The notes beneath the pieces are model-generated. The model had not been told where the DNA came from, made no database searches, and saw nothing but the letters and a program-made list of their open reading frames with translations. Below are positions 1-12,600 of a DNA stretch of 64,000 bases, piece by piece. Each line of letters starts with the position of its first letter. Within the stretch, counting starts at the first letter, position 1. Origin of the DNA: Orientallactaga sibirica. Lineage: Eukaryota > Chordata > Mammalia > Rodentia > Dipodidae. The translations under genes were made by a program, and so were the position numbers. The stretch spans positions 7,280,001 to 7,344,000 of the forward strand of contig JAEOAD010000982.1 of NCBI GenBank assembly GCA_036365145.1. The letters are read 5' to 3'.

Positions 1-182
1 CAGCTGCTGCGAACGAAATCCAGATGTGTGTGCCCCTTGTGGTCAAGTGCAGCATTGCGCCCTTGCGTCACTTTGCATCTGGCTAAACGTGGGACCTGGA
101 GATTGGAACCGCTGGAGATTGGAACCAGTGTTCGTAGGGTTAGGAGGCAGGCGCCTTAACCCCTAAGCCATCTCTCCAGCCC
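1..182 (-). repeat. DIP-type SINE (B2 superfamily), cut by window edge
   Basis: Minus-strand copy ending CCATCTCTCCAGCCC, the reverse of GGGCTGGAGAGATGG. It belongs to the subfamily with GATTTCGTTC rather than GAGTTCATTT. Confidence 0.85.
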
Positions 183-235
183 TCTTCTTTGTTTTTTAAC
201 CTGTTATTAGAAATCTAAAAATCTTTCAGCATCAC

Positions 236-416
236 TGTTTTGGGAAGTTTTTGTTTTGGGAGCATTTCAGATTTTCAGATCAAGGATGTTCAAGCAGTTA
301 TGTCTATGGAAATACTACAGAAGCTACAAAAACAAAACTAAAAGCTGTAAAATCTGAGGCACTTTCTAGTCCCAAGCATTTCAGATAAGGGATAGTCAAT
401 CTGCATAGCATATACA
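236..416. mobile_element. MER2-like (Tigger) DNA transposon ends
   Basis: GAGCATTTCAGATTTTCAGA at the left and CCAAGCATTTCAGATAAGGG at the right resemble the two ends of MER2-type elements, here pointing the same way with about 60 bases between. They are probably two decayed fragments. Confidence 0.55.
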
Positions 417-949
417 TGGAAACATGTATAAGTCATAAATGTACAACATGATGAACTTACAAGGTGAACATACCTCAGAAGCCACTTGGTGTAGGTCAAG
501 GAACAGAAAGAACATAAGTAGACATTGTTCCAGTTCCCTTTGGGCAGCCCTCCAAATGCCCCCCCTCCATGAAGCATCCTCCCTTGGTTTGGAAATTCCT
601 GTACCAGATTAAAAACTTCACAAATAAGTGAAGTATCATTGATACTTGATACATCAATGATTGTATCATTGATGCCACTGTCATACAAGAGAATTTTCCA
701 AGTTCAGATGTGCAATCTCACTTTTTCATTGATTGGGGGTATAGAATGGTACATATTTTATTAAGTAATGGTAGAAAAAAAAACTATTGCTATTAAAGTA
801 AAATCATTGTGATCTCCTGAAATTAAAAAACTGGGCCCATCTTATATGAATCCTGTAATGGTTGCTAAATGTTAACAGAAGTTTCCATTGTTACATATAA
901 TATCTCACTAGTTGTAAATATTTTACTCTGTGTATATAGTTTTAATAAG
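417..949. other. Unassigned intronic or upstream sequence
   Basis: No exon or repeat recognised. A minus-strand open frame (about 490-690) with a Gly-rich stretch is present but matches nothing I know. Confidence 0.4.
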
Positions 950-963
950 AAATGGGAGAAACT

Positions 964-1218
964 GTGCTGGAGAGATGGCTTAGCGGTTAAGGCACCTGCC
1001 TGCTAAGCCCAAGAACGCTGGTTCCAATCTCCAAGTCCCACGTTTAGCCAGATGCAAAGTGACGCAAGGGCGCAATGCCACACTTGCCCACAAGGGGCGC
1101 TCACATTTGGATTTCGTTCACAGCAGCTGAGAGACTGCTGCCGCGCCCATCTCTGTCTCCCTCTCCCTCTCTGTCTCTCTCCAAAAATAAATAAAATAAT
1201 AAAAAAATTAAAAAAAAT
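964..1218 (+). repeat. DIP-type SINE with target duplication
   Basis: Starts GCTGGAGAGATGGCTTAGCG and ends in an A-rich tail. It is flanked by AAATGGGAGAAACT at 950-963 and 1219-1232, a clear 14-bp target duplication. Confidence 0.93.
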
Positions 1219-1330
1219 AAATGGGAGAAACTATATACATAGAAAATGATAGTTTTCCTTGACTGATGAAATGTTTTACATAACTTCTTGTACTTGTCAA
1301 AGGAAATATCAGAGATAAATATAAATTATT

Positions 1331-1545
1331 GGGCTTGAGAGATGGCTTAGGGGTTAAGGCACTTGCCTGCAAAGCCAAAGGACCTCGGTTTGATTCCCCA
1401 GGACCCATGTAAGCCAGATGCACAAGGTGGCACGTGCATTTGGAGTTCATTTGCAGTGGCGGGAAGCCCTGGCATGCCCATTCTCTCCCTCTCCCTCCCT
1501 CCCTCTCTCTGTCTGTCTGTCTGTCTCATTAATAAATAAATAAAT
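1331..1545 (+). repeat. DIP-type SINE
   Basis: Full-length copy with tRNA-like head, CT-rich run and AATAAATAAATA tail. An ATAAATTAT-like target duplication lies on both sides. Confidence 0.9.
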
Positions 1546-2275
1546 AATATAAATTATCTTTTATATATCCTTTGTATCTGCTTTTATTTTCAAGCTTGAA
1601 ATTCTGCAAATAGAGAAAAGCAATCATATTTGTTTACAGTAAGATGACCTTTTTCTACAGAGCTGCATTTTTTTCCTGGTGTATTATATACTGATGATGG
1701 GAAGAGAGCACACAAATGCATGTATATATTGTGTGTAACATCATTGCAAAATGAGGTTAAATTCCTGGTTTATTAATCAAGAATTCAAACCCATTGGAAG
1801 TAAAGAGGCAGCTGTATGCTGGGAAATATTGAAAAACAAACTTTCTTAAGCTAATTGGTGGTATTTGCCAATTTGTTTGGTGTATGTAATCCCAGTGACC
1901 AATTTCAAATAGTCTCAGGGCAACCAAGTGGCTTTTTCTATTTAAAAGTATTTTCTACTTTTATAATACATTGCTGGTGTAGTTAGTCTTTGGCTTTTCT
2001 GACTTTGGCTTTAGACAGTCTGACACTGTGTATACAGTTTAAGGGCAGGGAATGGTAGGAGAAGGATGGGGTAGTTGGTTTGAAAAATACATCTTCATAC
2101 ACAGTGAAACCCCTGTTAGGTTCTATTGTCATGTAGGCAAGCTGTTAAACAGCCTTTGTTCTTATCATCGTAACATTGTAAGTTTGCCTATGCTTCATGT
2201 CATATCCAAGCTTGCGGAGGGGCCCTATTCCATCTTATTTTAACTGGAGAAAGAGAAGGTAAAGGATTGCCATTT
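1546..2275. other. Unassigned sequence
   Basis: AT-rich, no exon, RNA gene or recognisable repeat seen. Confidence 0.4.
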
Positions 2276-2430
2276 TGTTTTGTTTTGTTTTTTTGAGGTA
2301 GGGTCTCACTCTGGCCCAGGCTGACCTGGAATTCACTATGTAGTCTCAGGGTGGCCTTGAACTCACAGCAATCCTCCTACCTCTGCCTCCGAGTGCTGGG
2401 ATTAAAGGTGTGCGCCACCACGCCTGGCTT
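2276..2430 (-). repeat. B1 SINE, antisense
   Basis: T-rich start then GAGGTAGGGTCTCACTCTGG through GTGCGCCACCACGCCTGGC, the reverse of a complete B1. Confidence 0.92.
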
Positions 2431-2990
2431 AGAATTGCATTATTTTTAAAGAAGGAAATATTCAGAGTAGGACGTGGTCATAGTATATAACCCAGCTGGC
2501 CTGCAACTTGCTATGCAGAGAAGGCCACCATAACTTGTGATTACCTTTGCTTTCTTAGTCCTGGGATTACAGGTAAGGGCCCCTATGTCCAGTGGCCTTC
2601 AAGGTTGTTATGGGCCAGACCTGCAGGAGTTTGCATTATTCTTGCTCACATTCCATTTGTCAGAAGTCTGTTATATGACCTCATCTAACTGAAAGGGAGT
2701 CTGGGGAAATGCAGTGTAGCTATGTACTCTGGGAGAAGCTGAAACAAAGATTGATAAATTCTGCCCTTCTTCCTTCTCCAAACATTTTTACAAGTCACAC
2801 AACTTACATGGACTCTTTCTAAGCCTGCTTTAGTTTTCCTACTATATTGGCAGATGAAAGACTACTTGCTCACTGTGTATTTTTGATTGCTTATTGCTTC
2901 TATCTCAAGTTATGTAGTTCAAATTTATATCTGGGCCCTAAACTGGATTAGAGATGCACATGAAGTTTTTTTAAAAAATTTTTAATTTTT
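2431..2990. other. Unassigned sequence
   Basis: Includes a degraded B1-like patch at about 2480-2600 (CCCAGCTGGCCTGCAACTTG, CTGGGATTACAGG). Otherwise nothing recognised. Confidence 0.35.
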
Positions 2991-2994
2991 TAAA

Positions 2995-3209
2995 AAACAT
3001 TTTTATTTATTTATTTGAGAGAGAGAGAAAGAAAGAGAGGAAGAGGCAGAGAGAGAGAATGGGTGTGCCAGGGCCTCCAGCCACTTCAGATGAACTCCAG
3101 ATGCATGTGCCCCCTTGTGCATCTGGCTTACATGGGTCCTGGGGAATTGAACCAGGATCCTTACACTTCACTGGCAAATGCCTTAACTGCTAAGCCATTT
3201 CCCCAGCCC
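2995..3209 (-). repeat. DIP-type SINE
   Basis: ATTTATTTGAGAGAGAG tail, TGAACTCCAGATGCATGTGC body and CCATTTCCCCAGCCC head. Confidence 0.9.
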
Positions 3210-3402
3210 TAATTTTTATTTATTCATTTGAGAGAGAGAAGAGGCAGATAGAGAAAATGGGCATGTCAGGGCCTCCAGCTGCTGCAAACAAACTCCAGAT
3301 GCATATGCCACCTAGTGCATCTGGCTGGTCTTGGGGAATGGAACCTGGGTCCTTTGGCTTTTGAGGGCAAGTGTCTTAGCCACTAAGCCCTCTCTCCAGC
3401 CC
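3210..3402 (-). repeat. DIP-type SINE, tandem with the preceding copy
   Basis: Second copy directly abutting the first in the same orientation, ending CCCTCTCTCCAGCCC about 180 bp before the first MAP3K15 exon. Confidence 0.9.
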
Positions 3403-3580
3403 TGCACACAAATTTTTAATGACAGAATAATTTCTGTGATGTTCTGAGGTAAATAAATCTCTCTATCCCTAATCACTATTGAATACAAAATAGCAAAAAT
3501 AATTAACTGTTTAATTAAACCAAAAATAATCCTTTATTTGGAAAAATCACCCTACTGACTTCTGTTTTTGATACTTGCAG

Positions 3581-3630
3581 AAACAAATCCATGAGTGGAA
3601 TTTTACAGCCTCTTCTATTAAGGGAATAAG
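3581..3630 (+). CDS. MAP3K15: MAP3K15 exon, PH-like domain start
   Basis: First MAP3K15 exon in the window. It reads [16 protein letters not shown] with two bases of a split Ser, between acceptor TTGCAG and donor GTAAGA. The peptide is nearly identical to the ASK1/ASK3 segment just upstream of the kinase. At 50 bp it is too short to show as a long ORF; family similarity and phase agreement with the next exon support it. The exon before it was not found in 1-3580. Confidence 0.9.
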
Positions 3631-6600
3631 GTAAGAACACATGAGGAAAAATGTACCTATTGTTGGTGTTTACTGTGCTTTAAGGTAAAATGTAATGGTC
3701 TTATTTTTAATAAAACCTAAAATAGACTGTTTGACTTTTGTCAAATCTTGACTTTTGCCCCATCTAAGGTTCAAATATGCTGCTAGGAAGCTTATTATAA
3801 TACATTAGGTGTTCTCACATCTAGTAGAAGAGTCTCAGACCTCAAATTTAAAGAAATTGTGTTTGTTGACTGAAAAACATATTCTTTGAGCCAAAAAATG
3901 TTCATGTACATACCTCTCCTCAAGAGCTGATGTCAGAAGTTACTTGTTCTTGGTACTTGGATGGGCGCTTCTGGACAGAGCATTGGAGGCAGGGCTGTTG
4001 TTACTAGGGAGGAAGATGGTATATTCCAGGGAGAAGTGTGCAACTTACTTTTTGGATCAAGAATGGTGGTTGACATTGTAAAATCACCCTGCCTCTCTAG
4101 GTCTCTGTTTTAATGAAATTGGTGTCTTGGTGTAGAACTTTCTGTTACTTCTCTGAGTCTAAATCAGGCTACTAACTAAATCTGCATTTATTGCTAGACA
4201 AAACATGATCCTGTCCTGAACACATCATTGTTTAAATAGGAATAGCATTCATATTACTATAAGGGGAGAGAAGCAAGTTAAGTTCACAGTAGTGCATTTG
4301 TGTAACAGTACATAAAAATACAAGATAGGGCTGGAGAGATGGCTTAGCGGTTAAGGCGCCTGCCTGCTAAGCCTAAGATCACTGGTTCCAATCTTCAGGT
4401 CCCACGTTTAGCCAGGTGCAAAGTGACACAAGGGTGCAATGCTGCACTTGACTACAAGGGAGCGCACGCATCTGGATTTCGTTCACAGCAGCTGAGAGAC
4501 TGCTGACACGCCCATTCTCTATCTGTCTCCCTCTCCCTCTCTGTGTCTCTCTCTAAAAATAAAAATACAAGATAATCCAAAAACTGTCAAGCATTCTGTT
4601 TATATCTATTCATATATCTATTCTAGCTGTCATGTAACTATTAGTGTGGATTTTCGCAGGGTCAGGGTGACTCAGACTTTAGTTAACCATCAGTGTGGAT
4701 TTGCATAGGGTCAGAGGTGACACAGACCTTAGAACTGGCATAATATGAAAGGCATACTTTGGGTCCTGTGGTCCTTTATACGTTTTCAAAACTGGCTTGT
4801 GTATAAGCTAGCTTTAATTTGTTCTGGATAACTCTGGACTATTACTGTCTCAGTGCATTATTTTTGTGTCATTTATAGCATTCAGGAATAGTCTTAAGCT
4901 TTGCATCTATTAGGAGGCTTGGGCAGGAGAACCATAACTTCAGGACCAGCCTAAGCTACATAGCAAGTTCAAGGTTAGCTTGAGCTATGCAGTGAGAGCC
5001 TATCTCAAAAAAAAAAAAAAATTCTGGCTCTAAAGAAAAGATTACTTATAACAGACCAGATAAAGTGACTTAATTTGTTTGAAGAGCCAATTGTGGTTGA
5101 TCATCTGGTCTGATTTTAACAGTGCCACTTCACAGAACGAGGGCCGTTGCAAAAGCTCTTGCCCAGTGTGAGTGATGAGCTTTCTATCAGTGAAATCTGT
5201 GCACAGATGGAGTGTGATGACTTTCTGTTCCTGGATTTGTTTAGGAAGGCTGAATATTGCTTGTTTGGAGACTTTGTCAAGTCAGGTTCAGACATTGGGT
5301 GTAAATGGACCAGATAACACTTTAAAAAGCCTTTCTTGAGCTAAGATGTAATGTTTATTTCTGTTTATCTTGTTATCTTGTGTGAAAACAAATACTGTCT
5401 TGATAGTTTGCAAGTGTTGAAATTCTTTTGATACTATAATAAATTATTTCACAAATGTTTTGCCTATATGTTTTTGTAAGGCTATAAACTCGTAGAGGAC
5501 AGAAGCCATATTTTATGTTTTTCTTTTGTACAGGTGCTTTATTTAACACTGAATATAGAGACAGCTCTTGCTATGCAATAAAGTCAGTTGATAAATCCAT
5601 TAGCAAAGTAAATTTCATAGAATATAAAAGGCAAATTTGAGGGATATTGGTTAAAATTTTAATAAATCAGGAATTTGTAAAATGAAAGAAAATATATTAC
5701 TAGATTTTTATAAAATATTAAAAATGGCCATCATAAAATATATAAGCATCTTGTGTTTTGATCTTTCACAGCCTATCTAAGTTTGATGAACGGTGTTGTT
5801 TTCTTTATGTCCATGATAATTCTGATGACTTTCAAATCTACTTTTCCACTGAAGACCAGTGTAATAGGTGAGTTAAGCCTGGTTTATCTATTTGTAATCT
5901 ATTTATGGCATTTTTTTCACTTCTTGTCTCACAACTTTAACAGAATATCTTATTCTGTACAAATTGAAAACACCATGTTCAGTTACAAATGTTTCATCAG
6001 GTAAGGCTGATTGCCTGTCACTGTGGACGTGGCAGTTGCTGGCTGCCAGAGACCACAGCCACACTCTCCAAAACCCCACATGCCAGCCACCAACTGGTCA
6101 CCAAACCAAGGGCTTTGAGACAAGATAAGTGAGGGGCCCAGGAGCTGTCATGCACACTGCAAGCTTAGAAACGGCTCTTCAGGCCAGCAAGCCCTAGTGA
6201 GAGGAGGACTTCAGCTGCATGGCTATGACCACCACCCCCCCACCCCCGCCAAAAGCAACAAATACATAGCTCATGTTTCTGCATGTCACAGACTAAGCTC
6301 CTGTCCTCTGCAGCTCATGGCAAGAAGTAGCAGCTTCTTCCACATAGGCCTTGCTCCACTACATGTCACATCCTCCTGGTCAAGTCACCAACAAGGTCTC
6401 ATAAATGGTAAAGACAAGAACACTGTGGGTTCACAATCTTCCAAGCACGAATGAATAGATAAACACAAGGATGCACCACTACTGCTCTGGCCTCAGATGT
6501 GCATCACAACCTACCAAGCCCTAGAAACAAAAAACAGAGGTATTTGTTGTGAAAATGTTTTGCTTTATTGTCTTCTTGAAATTTTAACTTACAAAAAATT

Positions 6601-9600
6601 ATTTTTATAGCATTGAGATATAATTCACATAACTTGACACCATTTAAACAACTTAATAATTTTTTTTTCTTTTGGTTTTTGCAAGGTAGGGTTTCACTCT
6701 GGTCCAGGCTGACCTGGAATTCACTCTGTAGCCTCAGGGTGGCCTTGAACTCTCGGTGATCCTCCTACCTCTGCCTCCCGAGTGCTGGGATTAAAGGCAT
6801 GCGCCACCACACCCGGCTAACTTAATAATTTTAAATATATGTATAGACTGTTAAAATCATTACAACAGGGCCTGGAGAGATGGCTTAGCAGTTAAGGCAT
6901 TTGCCTGCGAAGCCTAAGGATCCTGGTTCAATTCTCCAGGTCCCATGGAATCCAGATGCACAAGGGGGCGCACGTGTCTGGAGTTAATTTGCAGTGGCTG
7001 GAGACCCTGGCATGCCCATTCGCTCTCTGTCTGCCTCTCTTCTATCTCTGTCTCTCTGATTGCAAATAAATAAACATTTTAAAATATTATTAAAAATGTA
7101 CTTCCTATTTTGAAAATATTGAAAGCTATAGAAAAGTCTCCCCAAAATGCTTAGAATTTCCATTAAGGTTTTTTCCTTTATTTCCAAGTACTAACCCTTT
7201 ACTTCCTCCATTTTACATTGTTTTTATATGTATATGTTTAGGGTATTTTTTTAACAAGTTAGAAATTCACTGAGCTGGGCATGATGGTGCACACGTTAGT
7301 CCTAGCACCCAGGAAGCTGAGGTAGGATCATTGTGGGTTCAAGGTTAACCTGGGCTACAGAGTGAGTTCCAGGTAATCCTGAGCTAGAGTAAAATCCTGC
7401 TTCAAAAAAAAAGTACACTGTTGACATAATGTTGCATTACCTCTAAAGACCTCAGTGTATTCCTTAAAAACAAGGGATGTTTGCTTATGCAATTATTGTA
7501 GTTATCTAATCAGGAGTTAAAACCATATCTAAAGTTTACTTTTGTCCCCCTCATGTCCTTTATAGCAAAACAAGATTTTTTTACCCTTTGTGTCACAGTC
7601 AAATGCAGGATCACATGTTGCATTTAGCTGTCATCTCTGTATCACAGTTATTTTTCATCTTGAGGATGCCATCGTCAATCTTTGGTGTTCTTAACACTTT
7701 CAGAGAGTACAGAGAATGTATTCCATGTAGTTCTTTGATTTAGGTTTGTTTGCTGTCTCCAAGTATGCTTGTCTTACGTATTTTGGGCAGGAACATCACA
7801 AAAGTGATAGTACATGTTTCTCTGTGCCTCATATCCAGGAATGCTTAATACCTTTGAGTCATTCCTGTTGTCGTTATCTTGGATCATCTGGTGAAAGTGA
7901 TATTTGCTAGTTACTTATTTGCATGTATAAATGTGTGTTTACACATGTGTACAAGTGTCCAGTGCATGTGTGTGTGGAGGCCAGAGGACAGTCCACAAGA
8001 GTGACATCTAGCTCCTTTGAAACAGGGTTTCTCATTGGCCTAGAACTCACAAATCACGTTAGACTGGCTGGTCATTAACCCCTGGTGTCGTCCTGTCTCC
8101 ACCTCCATAGTGCTGGGATTTTAGGTGTGCAAAACTGTGTCTGGCATTTTATGTGGGCACTGATTATTAAACTTGAGTACTTGTGTATGCAAGGCAAGTA
8201 CTTTACCTCTGGGCTATCTCCCTAGCCCAGTTTACCTAAATTTTAATTCAGCTATTTGTCTTTTTGTTCAGTTTTAAGGATTCTTTATATATCCTCCATT
8301 CAAATCCCTTACCAGAGCAATTTACTAATATTTTCTCCCATTCTGAGAATTGTATTTTCATTCAAACAGAAGTTTTTTTTTTTTTAATACTAATGCATTC
8401 ATGCTGATTTTCTTCTGTCATTCACACTTTTGGGTCATGTTAAAGAAGGCTTTGATTAATCCAAGATGGCCTATGGTTCACAGTGGCTCATGCTTGTAAT
8501 CTCAGTGTTGGGAAGGTGGAAACAAGAGACTTCTTAGAGCTTGCTGACCTGCTAGTCTAGCCAAAGCAGTGAACTTCAGGTTCAGTGCAAGACCCTGTCT
8601 CAAAAACTAAGGTGGAACATGATTGAGGAAGACACCTGTCATCAACCTTTGGCTTCCACTTTATACCTACACACACATATGCAAGCACAAAAACACACAA
8701 AAGGCAGTTAGAAGTTTTTACTTTCCTGTTTTTTTAAAAAAATTTGTGACATAAGTTTCATTAGAGTTGTTTACAGATGTATAAGAACCTTACCAGTGGC
8801 TACACCACTGAAAAACGTGTCTCCTTCCCCCATCAACTTCCATGTGCCTCTCCATTTTTTATGACAGGATGTTGGAAGACCCAAACTTGTGCTAATCTTG
8901 TGCAGGTAATCATACCTGCTCTGAGTTCAAGAGTAAAATATCCATGTCATGCCCATAAGCCATCATCTCATACCCATCCCCCCAGCACTGACTCTTGTAT
9001 TCCTTCTGCCACGATGATGGCTCGCTAGTAGGGAAGAAGCCTCTAGTTCAGTTCCAACTTGTGACCAAGATGTTTGCCATTTCTAACAATAGGCCTTACC
9101 ATCTAGTTGTAGTGGGCAGCCAACAGCAGTGGCAGTTGCTTCTTTTACTATTTTAATTTTTATACTAACTTTATCAATAATTAGATTTCCTTTACCAGGA
9201 TGGTGGCACACACCTTTAATCCCAGCACTCAAGAGGCAGAGGTAGGAGGATTGCTGTGAGTTCTAGGCCAGCCTGGGACTACAGAGTAAGTTCCAAGTCA
9301 GCCTGGGCTAGAGGGAGACCCTACCTCGAAAAAAAGAAAAGAATTAGATTTCCTTATGGTGTTTTTATACATTGTCAGTTTGGGTTGATTGTCCATCCTT
9401 CACCCTACCTTCTCCCCTCTCTCTCTGCCCTAGCAGATAGAATTTTGTCGGGAAGTTTGTTGGAAATACATATAAATTTGGGGAGCATTGTCATATTACC
9501 AGGTTGTCTTCCAATCTATTAGCACAAGATTCTTTCTGTTTATTTCAGTGTACAAATCTTATACTTCTTTTGTCAAATATGTCAAATATATTTGCCTTAA

Positions 9601-12600
9601 TATTTTAATCTTTTGATGCTATTGTAAATGAAACTTTGCTTAAGTTCAAAATAAATTTGATCTTTATATATTGATTTTATAACCTGCAACTTTGTTGAAT
9701 TTGTTCATTAGTTTTAATTGTTTATTAGTTTGAATTGAATTCCTGGGGGGCAGGTTCTGTCTATAAGACCATGTCATCTCCAAATACAACATGAGTTACT
9801 CATTTTCAACCTAGATGCTCCTCCTCCTTTTTCTTTCCTAAATATTCTGGCTCTCATCTTGCCTACAGTATGCACTAGAAATGGCAAAAATAAAAATCCT
9901 TCTATTTGTCCCTGATCTTAAGAAGAAAGCAACCAGTGTTTCCTCTTAAGTATAATCTTAGCAGCTAGTTTTTCTTAGGTAGCATTTATTAGGGTGAAGA
10001 GGTTACTTTTATTCCTAGTTTGAGTGTTTAATATTATGTAATTTGAGGAAATTTTAACTTAGTGTGGCTCAGACAATTAACACAACATATTTAAAGATAA
10101 GAGTAAATATCAGACTACCGAACCCTTAAATCATAACCTGCAATTTAGAGTAAGTAACATGCTGCTGAATATTAGGCAGAACTTAGATTAAAATTTTACC
10201 TTTTTGATCCTCATTCAGTACTCAGCAGCTTTATTTCATATATGTTGATACATTTTAATTGAGGTGTACCATAAATGCAAGTAAAGTGTGTAAAGTACAC
10301 TTAAGTATATACCTAGATACATTGTTACATATATCTACATCTGTGTACTCACCTCCCAGGTCTGCACCCCAGGAGATGCCTTATATCCTGTACCAGCTAT
10401 TAATCCCCCTTTAGTGTTACTTGCTTTTATTTCAATTATTTCTGCCTATTCTTGGCCTTCAAATAAGTAGAATTAAATAGTTCTCTTTTGTTCTTTGCTT
10501 CTTTCCCTTAAAACAATACCCATGAGATTTCAGCCATGCTGTTTGTATGTGTTCATCCTTTTTACTTGTGATGGTTCATTGTGTGAACATGTAACAGTTT
10601 ATTTGTTCTCCTATTTATGAACATTTGGATCGTTTACAGTTTAGAAGCTATGATGAATGAAACTGCTATGAACTATCTTGCATGCGCCTTTTGGTGAACA
10701 TAAACATTGATTTCTGTTGACTATGTACCTTAGAAGTAGATTACTACTGTAGGTGAGGTTTATATTAATCTTTGGTTGATACTTTCAATACCTTTCCAAA
10801 GTAGTCTTGTGAATTTATACTTCACTAGCAACATATGAGAGGTCTGGTTGCCCCATATGCTTAGTTACAGCTAGTAATATCTTTTAAATTTTATTCTAGT
10901 GAGTGCATATCATGTGTCTCATAACAAGACTGGTTATTAGGTTTCCCAGTGTTCAAGTATTAAAAGAAGAAAAGAAGGATGAATTAGATAAAATGAACAT
11001 TATAGCATTTTGTGGAAATTATACTGAAGTTCATGCGGTTTTCCCTTGCCATCTTAACAGAGAATTCCGCATAAAAATTGTCTACTAGGTCAAGATCATT
11101 TGTATGCATATAAGGAACTACAGAATGCTAGAAAAGGGCCTATGTGTCTCAGCATTTGTGAGAAACATTTATGGGTATTAGTTGATATCCTAATATCAGC
11201 TTAATCTGTGTCAACAGAATGATATAGATATCATATGCAGTTCTCCCTTGCCCTTCCTTATATAAGACCTTATATGTCACTGAGAACTTGACTGCCTACA
11301 GCTTGAGAGGGGAAGGTCCCTCAATCCTAACACAGATTGTCTCACCCCTACAGTGATTTATACTTGAGCCCTTGTGGGGGTGGAGGCAAAAAAGGAAAAA
11401 CTTAAAGGGATTTGATAGAAGTATTTACATTTTAGAAATACTTAGGGCTGGAGAGATGGCCAGAGGTTAAAGCACTTACCTGCAAAGCCTAACAACCTGG
11501 TTTTGATTCCCCAGTACCCATGTAAAACCAGATACACAAAGTGATTCATGTATCTGGAGTTCGTTTGCAGAGGCTAGAGGCTTGGCATGCCCGTTTTCTC
11601 TCTCTCTTTGTAAGTAAATAAATACATAAAAATATTTAATACAATTTAGATATTCATAGGCAAAGAGAATGAATGAATATGGATGTACCAGAACCTCTTG
11701 TTGCTATAAATGAACTCCAAATGCCTATACTAGTACTGGGGAATTGAACCCAGGTTGGTAGGCTTCACAATCAAGTACTTTTAACTGCTGAGTCATCTCA
11801 CCAGTTCCAAGTATTTATATTTTTAACAGATGGTGTTATATAGAAGAGGAATTAATCCTCTTTTTAAGTTTAAAATTTTAACTGATACATAGAAATATAC
11901 ATATTTACAGGGTACCATGTTATCTTTCCATATACATATATCAGTTATTTTCTTATGATTGGGACCACATACCTTACCAGAAGCAGCTTAAGGAGGAGAA
12001 GGTTTTATTTTCAGTTTACAGTTTTGAGGGAAAACTCTATCAAGGTGGAGAAAGCATGTCATGAGCAGGCAGCCAGCTTCACATAGTCACATCAGGAGGG
12101 AAGAAATAGAAAGTTCCAGCAGGACTGTGCTTTAACACCTCAAAGCCCATCCCCAGTGACTTTTTTCCTCCTGCAAGGCTTCACCTCTAAAGGTTCCACA
12201 ACCTTCCCAAATAGCTTCACCAGATAGGGATTAAGTATTCAAACACATGAGTCTATAGGGGACAGTCTACATTCAAACCAACACATTATGTACTGTATAA
12301 TTCTCAAAGCATTGAAAATTCTAAAATCTTTTTTAAAAAATTTCATTTATTTATTTGAGAGACAGGAAGATAGAGAGAGAGAGACAGACAGACAGACAGA
12401 ATGGGTATGCCAGGGCCTTCAGCCACTGCAAATGAACTCTAGGCGCATGCGTCACCTTGTGCATATGGCTTATGTGGCTCCTGGGGAATCGAACCTGGGT
12501 CCTTTGGCTTTGCAGGCAAATGCCTTAACCACTAAGCCATACCCCCAGCCCTCTAAAAGCTTTTTAAAAATACAGTACAGCCCACATCCAATGTAGAGGC

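Noticed and set aside
1..3580. Search for the MAP3K15 exon preceding 3581
   Set aside because: No sequence with the expected ASK-family peptide and splice sites was found; it is presumably upstream of the window.
5783..6004. 73-codon frame starting with [10 protein letters not shown]
   Set aside because: Out-of-frame shadow of the MAP3K15 exon at 5772-5867, which is in frame with its neighbours.
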